DNA of 13,659 nt from Thermoflexibacter sp. Its GTDB lineage: Bacteria > Bacteroidota > Bacteroidia > Cytophagales > Thermoflexibacteraceae. Both the position numbers and the translations under genes were made by a program. Of the stretch, positions 1-5,237 are shown piece after piece. The notes beneath the pieces were generated by a model that had not been told where the DNA came from, searched no databases, and saw only the letters and a list, made by a program, of their open reading frames with translations. Positions within the stretch are counted from its first letter, which is position 1. Each line of letters opens with the position of its first letter. The DNA lies in contig JALOMS010000045.1 of NCBI GenBank assembly GCA_025455345.1, forward strand, positions 1 to 13,659. Reading direction: 5' to 3'.

Positions 1-131
1 ACGAGGCTTTGCATAAGTGCTTAGTAAGATAGTTTTACAAAACGCAAGTTCCTAACGGAACTGAATACAAAAAACTTTTATTTTTGTTGAAATACTTAAA
101 TAAAATAGTCGCAAAATAGGAGCGAATAAGT
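1..131. other. Intergenic region with one repeat unit
   Basis: I see no gene here. The stretch lies beyond the 3' end of the minus-strand membrane protein at 132-533. It holds one copy of a roughly 60-bp repeat (47-106), described separately. The rest is AT-rich and shows no recognisable promoter or tRNA. Confidence 0.6.
47..106. repeat. Dispersed intergenic hairpin repeat, copy 1
   Basis: A perfect 6-bp hairpin, AGTTCC (47-52), loop TAAC, GGAACT (57-62), is followed by about 45 bases that align with those after the hairpin at 4106-4121. Shared blocks include AATACAAA, TTAT, GTTGAA and TACTTAA, with one single-base gap. The two hairpins differ at paired positions but both still pair. Palindromes of this GTCCC/GGGAC type are, as I recall, common between genes in Bacteroidota. 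Their function is not known to me; they could be structured RNA ends of transcripts or a non-autonomous mobile repeat. Confidence 0.6.
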
Positions 132-533
132 TTACTGACGATTCCCTATGATTTGACCTATCCATATTCCCAAGGCTATCAGAACAAAATATACCCAAGA
201 GAGAAAGAAAGAAAAATAGAAAAATACTCCTATGCTATTTTCTAAACCAAAAGTAATCGCAATAAAAATAAATGTACCCAAAAGGTCTAAAAGAACAGAC
301 CGGAACCACATCTGAATAGGGGAAAGCCCTATCCTATGCCAAAAGTAGTAGCTGATGATGCCTGTGAGTACAACCCCAATCCCTACCAAGCCAATAGAGA
401 AAAGTAGTATCATATCTTTTTGTGTAGCAGTGATAGAATCTGTATAATTCAAGACATAGATAGGTATGCAAAAAGAAATCGCTTTGATGGTATTGACCAA
501 TACACCTCTCCAAAAAACGCTACTGTTTGACAT
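132..533 (-). CDS. Small four-helix membrane protein, unknown function
   Basis: This 133-residue protein is almost wholly hydrophobic, with four likely membrane helices at about residues 11-29, 41-63, 77-96 and 101-128. Short polar loops hold the only charges (for example WHR at 65-67 and the end NRQ). There is no signal peptide, catalytic motif or cysteine pair. Its size and four-helix layout resemble small inner-membrane exporters or assembly proteins such as AlaE-type proteins, but I see no diagnostic motif and do not assign a family. It starts at an ATG. It lies 236 bp downstream of the exonuclease on the same strand and probably has its own promoter (see 565-599). Confidence 0.6.
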   Translation of the reverse strand: MSNSSVFWRGVLVNTIKAISFCIPIYVLNYTDSITATQKDMILLFSIGLVGIGVVLTGIISYYFWHRIGLSPIQMWFRSVLLDLLGTFIFIAITFGLENSIGVFFYFSFFLSWVYFVLIALGIWIGQIIGNRQ

Positions 534-564
534 TGTTTTAATATTTTAAATTTTCAATATTTTC

Positions 565-599
565 TGAAATTACAATTTATTTGTATTAACGAATACAAA
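565..599 (-). promoter_or_regulatory. Possible promoter of the four-helix membrane protein
   Basis: On the minus strand a TTTG (complement of 596-599) lies 23 bases before TAATTTCA (complement of 565-572), about 31 bp upstream of the ATG. This resembles the Bacteroidota TTTG/TAnnTTTG promoter with two mismatches in the -7 box. The same TAATTTCA box lies upstream of the ECF sigma gene at 3139-3146. Assignment is tentative. Confidence 0.3.
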
Positions 600-670
600 A
601 AAAAAGAGTTGCGGCAAGGTTAGAAAAAGTGATAATTATTTATAATCCATCAAGAATGAGTTTACTCATC

Positions 671-697
671 TGTCAGATACCTTCAAAGTATCTGACA
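671..697. repeat. Perfect 10-bp inverted repeat (TGTCAGATAC)
   Basis: TGTCAGATAC (671-680), a 7-base spacer and GTATCTGACA (688-697) form a perfect hairpin about 70 bp downstream of the exonuclease stop codon. It lacks a T-tract on either side, so it is not a classical intrinsic terminator. It could block 3' exonucleases as an mRNA end, or be a dispersed palindromic element: TGTCAGA-type palindromes between genes are, from memory, frequent in Bacteroidota. Confidence 0.55.
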
Positions 698-769
698 AGT
701 TCCTGACCAAAAACCAATTAATCTTTAGTATATCAAAAAGTGCATGAGAAGTATATTGGGGTTGGTTTT

Positions 770-1309
770 TTATTTGATACCCCAGTGGTCAAAATATTTG
801 ATAAAAATCTTCGCAATATTTTTTGCATCATCTATGCCTCTATGGTGAGTGCCTTCGAGCGTTAGAAGTTCTTTAGCTAATGCTTGTTCCATGCCCATTG
901 GTTTCATATTTTTTATTTTGCTGTATTGGTGCTTGATACTCCAATGCGCTTTTATCCAATCCGCAGGGAGGTTATGCAGGAGGCAATCATTCTCAAACTG
1001 CTTTTTATCATAAAAACCCCATGAACAAAGCACATACTCATCACTATGGCTTGTTATCCAGTTTTGAAAGCAGGCAATTGCTTGCGGAAAAAGAGGTGCG
1101 CTGTCCACAAGAGTCTGAGTAATAGAGGTAAGTTGCGTACAAAAATCTGATAGTTGCGTGTGTATGATAGGCTTTACAAAAGTATCAAACTCACTTATTT
1201 GTTCCTTGTACTCATTGACCATTACAGCTCCAATCTCAATAATCTCATTGGGCGATTTGCTTCTATCCTCCCAACAAGTTGCTTCTAAATCTACGACTAT
1301 GTATATCAT
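770..1309 (-). CDS. DEDDh 3'-5' exonuclease, ERI1/3'hExo type
   Basis: This 179-residue protein is a single DEDDh exonuclease domain, expected to be cytoplasmic and to remove nucleotides from 3' ends of RNA or DNA with two metal ions. The Exo I motif is DLEATCW (D7, E9), Exo II is the WGFYDKKQF region (D101), and Exo III is HHRGIDDAKN (H156, D161). The DLEATCW and HxGxDD(A/S)KN signatures are those of the ERI1/3'hExo/KapD subgroup, which in eukaryotes trims small RNAs, histone mRNA ends and 5.8S rRNA, rather than those of DnaQ or RNase T. There is no SAP or other extra domain. It starts at an ATG only 2 bp after the anti-sigma stop codon, so it is probably co-transcribed and translationally coupled with the sigma/anti-sigma pair. 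The substrate is unknown. Confidence 0.88.
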   Translation of the reverse strand: MIYIVVDLEATCWEDRSKSPNEIIEIGAVMVNEYKEQISEFDTFVKPIIHTQLSDFCTQLTSITQTLVDSAPLFPQAIACFQNWITSHSDEYVLCSWGFYDKKQFENDCLLHNLPADWIKAHWSIKHQYSKIKNMKPMGMEQALAKELLTLEGTHHRGIDDAKNIAKIFIKYFDHWGIK

Positions 1310-1311
1310 GG

Positions 1312-2448
1312 CTAATCATTTGAAAAGATAATTTCTATATTCTTTTGTTTATCTGCTTCTTTTTCCCAACGCTTATATGATTGCACCCATCGGATAGCTT
1401 CTTCGGAACATGACAAGCAGGGACTTTCTATCACCGAAATATTCCTTGCCCTGCCTTTCTTGTCCAAAGAAAAGGTGATAGACAATTTACCTTTTATGGC
1501 TTCGTTTTTAGACTTCGCAAAATTGTAGAGATGTGTTTTTAGTAAGTCATCTGCATTGGGTAGAGGTTCTGCCGAGTTTTTATTTTTCTTTTTCGCAACC
1601 TCATAATGTTTACTTTCTTTTTCTTTACTTACTTGTTCTGCTCGGTCTATCGCAACCTCTTCCTCTTTGATTACTTCGTCTTTTTTTGCAACTGATTCTT
1701 CTTTTTCCTCTCCTCCTTTTGAGATAGTCGTAGGAGAAACTGGTGCGGGTTTATGAATAATGTCTTTGTCTTTTTTATCAGTTAATTTGTCATTTTTAGC
1801 ATTGTTCTCAGCCTCGATGCGCGCCAATGGAGCGAGATTAGTATCTTTCTTCGCTTCTTGGCTGGAAATTGCTATCAGCCCATCATCTTCTGCCATAGTT
1901 TTGTCCAATTGTATCACTTCCCTTTCTCTCAACATCTCCTTCTTATCTCCTTGTATTGGGTTTTGATACTTATTTCCCTGATTTCTTTCTTGGGGCAGTT
2001 CTACCGTTTCTCCCGCCTGTGCCTCTGAGGCTGGGGACAAATCCGAAGGAATTGATTCTGGGGTTGGCGTTGAATTAACAGCCATCTCCTTATTCATCAT
2101 TTGTGTGCTTTCTTCCCTATTCAAAAAATAAAAAACTGAAGTGCCTACCAAGAGAATCGTAATTGTCGCCGCTATACGCATCATCGCTGTGCGCGATAGG
2201 AAAATATGTTTTCTCTGTTTTTGGGCAGTTTTTATACGTATGTTTTCCCTCAAAAAAGAAACATCTTGTGCTATCTTATTGCTGTCAAGCAGGCTTAAAC
2301 CCTCTAAGGCTTCCGCATACAAAGGATATTTTTCCAATAAGCCTTCCACTTGCCTCATTTCAGTAGGATTCAGCTTGCCTTCTTTGTATAGAAGCAATTG
2401 TTCTTCTGAGAGATAATCCTTTTTAATATCTTTTTTTATTTCTTTCAA
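1312..2448 (-). CDS. Probable membrane anti-sigma factor with periplasmic domain
   Basis: The 378-residue protein has a cytoplasmic N-terminus (1-85) with the 'LSEEQLLLYKEGKLNPTEMRQVE' type of helix-turn seen in Bacteroidota anti-sigma factors, one membrane helix at about 91-109, a long charged Lys/Glu-rich linker (110-300), and a compact C-terminal domain (about 301-378). The end contains SPCLSCSEEAIRWV (C344, C347), a TonB-C-like pattern often found at the ends of such proteins. The expected role is to hold the neighbouring ECF sigma factor at the membrane until a periplasmic signal arrives. It begins at TTG, 10 bp after the sigma stop; an in-frame TAA at 2455-2457 excludes an earlier start and the first in-frame ATG is codon 31. 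No HxxxCxxC zinc motif is present, so it is not a ZAS-type anti-sigma factor. The pairing is inferred from gene order. Confidence 0.78.
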   Translation of the reverse strand: MKEIKKDIKKDYLSEEQLLLYKEGKLNPTEMRQVEGLLEKYPLYAEALEGLSLLDSNKIAQDVSFLRENIRIKTAQKQRKHIFLSRTAMMRIAATITILLVGTSVFYFLNREESTQMMNKEMAVNSTPTPESIPSDLSPASEAQAGETVELPQERNQGNKYQNPIQGDKKEMLREREVIQLDKTMAEDDGLIAISSQEAKKDTNLAPLARIEAENNAKNDKLTDKKDKDIIHKPAPVSPTTISKGGEEKEESVAKKDEVIKEEEVAIDRAEQVSKEKESKHYEVAKKKNKNSAEPLPNADDLLKTHLYNFAKSKNEAIKGKLSITFSLDKKGRARNISVIESPCLSCSEEAIRWVQSYKRWEKEADKQKNIEIIFSND

Positions 2449-2458
2449 TGCCTTTTAA

Positions 2459-3118
2459 CTAAAAAATAATAATCATTAACCAAAAACAAGAAACTAAGAA
2501 TTTTTCTAAATAAATTTTCAAATTTCGTTTTCCATTTTGAATGTAGCTTTTAACTTTATGGGTGTCATACCCTGTAATTTCACTGATTTCTTTATAACAT
2601 TTGTCTTTGAGATAAAATAACTCCACACAAGCCTTCTGTTCGATAGGGAGTTTGGCTATGCCCTTTTCCAACATAGACAAGTTTTGTTCTAACAAGTCCT
2701 CATCTGAAGGATTCCAAAAGAACTGATTTTCCATAATCGATGTAATATTTTCATTAAAGTCGTCCTCTTCTATGCTGTCATCAGCTTGGAATCGCTCGTT
2801 TAAAGGAATTATTTTCTCATTTTTTGTTTTTTGGCTTCGCAAATACATCAAACATTGATTTTTGACTATGACATGAAGCCAGCTTTTAAAATTTTGTACG
2901 TCAGTTTGTTTAAGTGTCTTAGAAAGTTTTTCGAAAAGACTCATGGCTACATCTTTGCTATCTTCCTCATTTTTAAGATATTTCATACAAACTCCAAAAA
3001 TCATAGAAGCATAGCGTTCGTACAAATCAGCGACCAAGGAGAGTTCTCCTGTCTGCTGATAATGTCGAATTAGCTCCTCGTCGGTTTGGGATTTTTGAAA
3101 TAACTTTCTTAAAATCAT
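2459..3118 (-). CDS. ECF RNA polymerase sigma factor (sigma-70 family)
   Basis: The 219-residue protein has the two domains of an extracytoplasmic-function sigma factor. Region 2 (about 29-97) includes LYERYASMIFGVCMKYLKN and FKSWLHVIVKNQCLMYLR and binds core polymerase and the -10/-7 element. Region 4 (about 144-205) has the LPIEQKACVELFYLKDKCYKEISEITG helix-turn-helix that reads the -35/-33 element. The linker (100-140) is acidic. It starts at an ATG and is the first gene of a likely three-gene operon with the anti-sigma factor and the exonuclease. After region 4 it ends in a hydrophobic tail, LVSCFWLMIIIF (208-219). Targets are unknown; its own operon and the divergent DUF2807 gene are the obvious candidates. 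Confidence 0.9.
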   Translation of the reverse strand: MILRKLFQKSQTDEELIRHYQQTGELSLVADLYERYASMIFGVCMKYLKNEEDSKDVAMSLFEKLSKTLKQTDVQNFKSWLHVIVKNQCLMYLRSQKTKNEKIIPLNERFQADDSIEEDDFNENITSIMENQFFWNPSDEDLLEQNLSMLEKGIAKLPIEQKACVELFYLKDKCYKEISEITGYDTHKVKSYIQNGKRNLKIYLEKFLVSCFWLMIIIF

Positions 3119-3138
3119 GGATTTGCAAACTAAAACCG

Positions 3139-3170
3139 TGAAATTACACTTTATTCTGAATTATTACAAA
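3139..3170 (-). promoter_or_regulatory. Possible promoter of the sigma operon
   Basis: On the minus strand TTTG (complement of 3167-3170), a 20-base spacer and TAATTTCA (complement of 3139-3146) lie about 20 bp upstream of the sigma-factor ATG. Spacing fits the Bacteroidota TTTG/TAnnTTTG promoter, but the -7 box has two mismatches. The 10-mer TGAAATTACA (plus strand 3139-3148) recurs at 565-574 before the membrane-protein gene, which could mean a shared, possibly ECF-dependent, promoter. Confidence 0.3.
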
Positions 3171-3242
3171 AAATGAATCCTCTTTCAGATGACAAGCCTC
3201 TTTGAGTATAGATTTAATTCTTAAAAAAAGCAACCTTTGTCT

Positions 3243-3250
3243 TATCTTTG
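3243..3250 (+). promoter_or_regulatory. -7 box (TATCTTTG) of the DUF2807 gene
   Basis: TATCTTTG matches the Bacteroidota housekeeping -7 consensus TAnnTTTG exactly, 47 bp before the ATG at 3298. A clear TTTG -33 box at the usual distance is missing (the sequence there is near TTAAAAAAAG), which may mean an activator or another sigma factor is involved. The implied 5' leader is roughly 40 nt. Confidence 0.5.
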
Positions 3251-3297
3251 CTATCTTTTAGCCAAAAGATTTTATAAAACTTAAATTTTTGAATAAA

Positions 3298-3981
3298 ATG
3301 AAAACCAAAGTATTATTTTTTTTATTATTAATAGCCTATAAATTCCCTACTTTTGCCCAAAATGCTGAAGAAAGGAGTATTGGCGAGTTTGACCGTATAG
3401 ATGTAAGTGGGCATTTTGATATTTATCTAAGGAAAGGGGACAAACCTTCTTTGAAAGTAGAAGCAAGACGACTTGACCTTGATGAGATTATTACCAAAGT
3501 GAATGGAAGCACTTTGAGGATAGAATGTACTCGCAGAAATATGAGAGACGGAGAAAAAGGGATTATTTATATTACATTTACAAATTTGAAAGAAATTGAT
3601 GCGAGTGGTGCGGGGAATATTATCGGAGAGTCGGTCATCTCTGGGGAAAGATTTGAGGCAGAAATGAGTGGTGCAGGGAATCTCGAATTTGAGGTTGATG
3701 TCCAAAACTTAGAATTAGAACTATCTGGCGCAGGCAATATCGAGGTCAGTGGAAAAGCAAAAGACTTAGAAGTAAGTATCAGTGGCGCAGGCTCTTTCAG
3801 AGGTTTCAAACTCAAAACCGAAGACGCAGAAATTCGCATGAGTGGCGTTGGGAAAGCAGAAGTCTATGCTTCTGAATTTTTGGATGCAGAAACGAGCGGA
3901 GTAGGAAGTATCAGATACAGAGGCGAACCAAAGAAGGTAAGAGCCAAAGCTGGTTTTTTAGGTTCAGTAAAACCTGATTAA
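3298..3981 (+). CDS. Secreted DUF2807 (GIN-domain) protein
   Basis: The protein begins with a signal peptide (MKTKVLFFLLLIAYKFPTFAQ, residues 1-21, probable cleavage after AQ) and is otherwise one repetitive beta-rich domain of the DUF2807 type, once described as a putative auto-transporter adhesin head domain. Six turns with an SG(A/V)G core recur at about residues 103, 124, 143, 162, 182 and 200, 18-21 residues apart, as expected of a right-handed beta-solenoid. It should be periplasmic or on the cell surface; no enzymatic role is known. I place the start at the ATG (3298), because the upstream in-frame TTG at 3289 would only add MNK before a normal signal peptide; the product is 227 residues. 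It is divergent from the ECF sigma operon, a common arrangement for this family, so it may be under that sigma factor's control. Confidence 0.85.
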   Translation: MKTKVLFFLLLIAYKFPTFAQNAEERSIGEFDRIDVSGHFDIYLRKGDKPSLKVEARRLDLDEIITKVNGSTLRIECTRRNMRDGEKGIIYITFTNLKEIDASGAGNIIGESVISGERFEAEMSGAGNLEFEVDVQNLELELSGAGNIEVSGKAKDLEVSISGAGSFRGFKLKTEDAEIRMSGVGKAEVYASEFLDAETSGVGSIRYRGEPKKVRAKAGFLGSVKPD

Positions 3982-4004
3982 GTATATCAACAAAAATAAA
4001 CGCT

Positions 4005-4028
4005 GTTATAGTCCTATACAGACATAAC
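4005..4028 (+). terminator. Weak hairpin after the DUF2807 gene
   Basis: GTTATAGTC, loop CTATACA and GACATAAC form a hairpin with one bulged A, 23 bp after the stop codon at 3981. It is followed by a modestly T-rich stretch (TATTTTATT). It could end the DUF2807 transcript, but the stem is AT-rich and the T-tract interrupted. Confidence 0.3.
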
Positions 4029-4053
4029 TATTTTATTAACAAATATTTGTGTC

Positions 4054-4165
4054 GTCCCTACGGGACTTACATATTGCTCTGAAATTCTATTTTCTACCAA
4101 TATGTAGTCCTTAACGGGACTTTAATACAAAGAACACTTATAAAAGTTGAATTACTTAATTGACT
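4054..4165. repeat. Three-hairpin intergenic repeat, copy 2
   Basis: Three nested or adjacent dyads occur: GTCCC-TAC-GGGAC (4054-4066); ACATATTG (4069-4076) pairing with CAATATGT (4098-4105) around a 21-base loop; and AGTCCT-TAAC-GGGACT (4106-4121). The last hairpin plus the following 44 bases (4106-4165) align with 47-106. Together 4054-4121 can fold as a three-armed cruciform or RNA. It lies between DUF2807 and tsaD, with no ORF. This layout matches GTCCC-type palindromic repeats that I recall from many Bacteroidota genomes. Confidence 0.65.
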
Positions 4166-4181
4166 CAAGTATAAACCGTTA

Positions 4182-4217
4182 TTTTGCAACACTTGAAAAT
4201 TAGAAAGTGTTGCAAAA
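4182..4217. repeat. Perfect 13-bp inverted repeat upstream of tsaD
   Basis: TTTTGCAACACTT (4182-4194), a 10-base loop and AAGTGTTGCAAAA (4205-4217) form a perfect hairpin ending 18 bp before the tsaD ATG. A promoter-like TTATTTTG overlaps the left arm. It has no T-tract on the plus strand beyond the stem, so it is not an obvious terminator for upstream transcription. It could be an operator, a 5'-leader stem stabilising or limiting tsaD translation, or the 3' boundary of the neighbouring repeat. Confidence 0.6.
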
Positions 4218-4235
4218 CCTATAAACTTAGATTAA

Positions 4236-5237
4236 ATGATTACTATTTTAGCCATCGAGTCCTCCTGTGATGAAACCTCAGCCGCAATTATTCGCGATAA
4301 AAAAGTGCTGAACAATATCATCGCTAATCAAAAAATTCACGAAGTATTTGGTGGTGTAGTCCCCGAACACGCATCCAGAGCGCATCAGCAAAACATAGTA
4401 CCTGTCATAGACATGGCTCTCAAAGATGCAAATGTGAAAAAAGAAGAATTAAATGCCATAGCATTTACAAGAGGACCAGGACTTTTAGGCTCTTTGTTAG
4501 TCGGGACTTCTTTTGCAAAGGCGTTGGCTTTGGGATTAAAAATCCCTCTTATTGAAGTAAATCATCTTCAGGCTCATGTATTGGCGCATTTTATAGATGA
4601 CCCCAAGCCTCGCTTCCCCTTTCTGTGCCTAACCGTTAGTGGGGGGCATACACAGATTGTACTTGTGAAGGGATACTTGGACATGAAAGTAATCGGACAG
4701 ACCCAAGATGATGCGGTGGGGGAGGCATTTGACAAAACAGCTAAAATGCTTGGATTGCCCTACCCCGGAGGACCCATGATAGACAAATATGCCAAAGAAG
4801 GCAATCCTCATGCCTTTGTTTTTCCTGAAGTAGTTATGTCTGGTTACAACTATTCGTTTAGTGGAATAAAAACAGCCTTTCTGTATTTTTTGAAGGAAAA
4901 AACTCAAGAAAACCCCAATTTCATCAAAGAAAATCTCAATGACATTTGTGCAAGTATGCAATACGCATTGATTCATATCTTACTGATAAAATTGCGAAAA
5001 GCGGCAAAAGATTTAAAAATCAATGAAATAGCTATTGCAGGCGGAGTATCTGCTAATTCGGGCTTGCGTACTACTATCAAAGAATTAGCTGTAAAGGAAA
5101 ATTGGAATGTTTATATTCCTGATTTCCAATATTGTACTGATAATGCGGGCATGATAGCCATAGCCGCCCATTACAAATATTTGGTAGAGGAGTTTAGCAA
5201 GCAAGACATTGTTCCTTTGGCAAGAATGGAGTTTTAG
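4236..5237 (+). CDS. tsaD: tRNA N6-adenosine threonylcarbamoyltransferase TsaD
   Basis: TsaD (formerly Gcp/YgjD) transfers the threonylcarbamoyl group from threonylcarbamoyl-AMP to A37 of tRNAs reading ANN codons, in the cytoplasm with TsaB and TsaE. The 333-residue length is typical. The sequence shows the ASKHA-fold start IESSCDET (8-14), VVPEHASRAH (41-50), the metal-binding pair H110 and H114 in NHLQAH, SGGHTQ (135-140), GEAFDKTAKMLGLPYPGGP (162-180), and the late CTDNAGMIA motif whose Asp completes the metal site. It starts at an ATG following the hairpin at 4182-4217. Its stop codon overlaps that of the opposing FAN1 gene by 4 bp. TsaB and TsaE are not in this window; the enzyme for the preceding step, Sua5/TsaC, is at 10091-11044. 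Confidence 0.97.
   Translation: MITILAIESSCDETSAAIIRDKKVLNNIIANQKIHEVFGGVVPEHASRAHQQNIVPVIDMALKDANVKKEELNAIAFTRGPGLLGSLLVGTSFAKALALGLKIPLIEVNHLQAHVLAHFIDDPKPRFPFLCLTVSGGHTQIVLVKGYLDMKVIGQTQDDAVGEAFDKTAKMLGLPYPGGPMIDKYAKEGNPHAFVFPEVVMSGYNYSFSGIKTAFLYFLKEKTQENPNFIKENLNDICASMQYALIHILLIKLRKAAKDLKINEIAIAGGVSANSGLRTTIKELAVKENWNVYIPDFQYCTDNAGMIAIAAHYKYLVEEFSKQDIVPLARMEF

Larger units (their letters stand above)
534..769. other. Intergenic region with a palindrome
   Basis: This 236-bp gap separates the exonuclease 3' end from the start of the membrane-protein gene, both on the minus strand. It holds the possible promoter at 565-599 and the palindrome at 671-697. No ORF in it looks coding, and I see no T-run terminator directly after the palindrome on either strand. 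Confidence 0.5.

Noticed and set aside
770..1309. DnaQ-type proofreading subunit or RNase T
   Set aside because: The DLEATCW and HxGxDDAKN motifs and the short single-domain length fit the ERI1/3'hExo subgroup better, and no beta-clamp motif is seen.
1760..2416. Plus-strand open frames of 67-91 codons opposite the anti-sigma gene
   Set aside because: They lie antisense to a gene with clear domain structure, share no motifs with known proteins and look like shadows of its codon pattern.
3289..3297. TTG at 3289 as the DUF2807 start
   Set aside because: The ATG three codons later gives a standard lipid-spanning signal peptide directly, and a TTG start would add only MNK.
3427..3839. Minus-strand open frames opposite the DUF2807 gene
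   Set aside because: The SGAG repeat coding produces an open antisense frame; the sense protein has a signal peptide and a full domain.
4054..4121. CRISPR-like repeat array
   Set aside because: Palindromes differ in length and sequence and there are no regularly spaced spacers or cas genes; they are hairpin repeats.
4182..4217. Intrinsic terminator for the DUF2807 gene
   Set aside because: The stem is 200 bp past the stop codon and is not followed by a T run on the plus strand.
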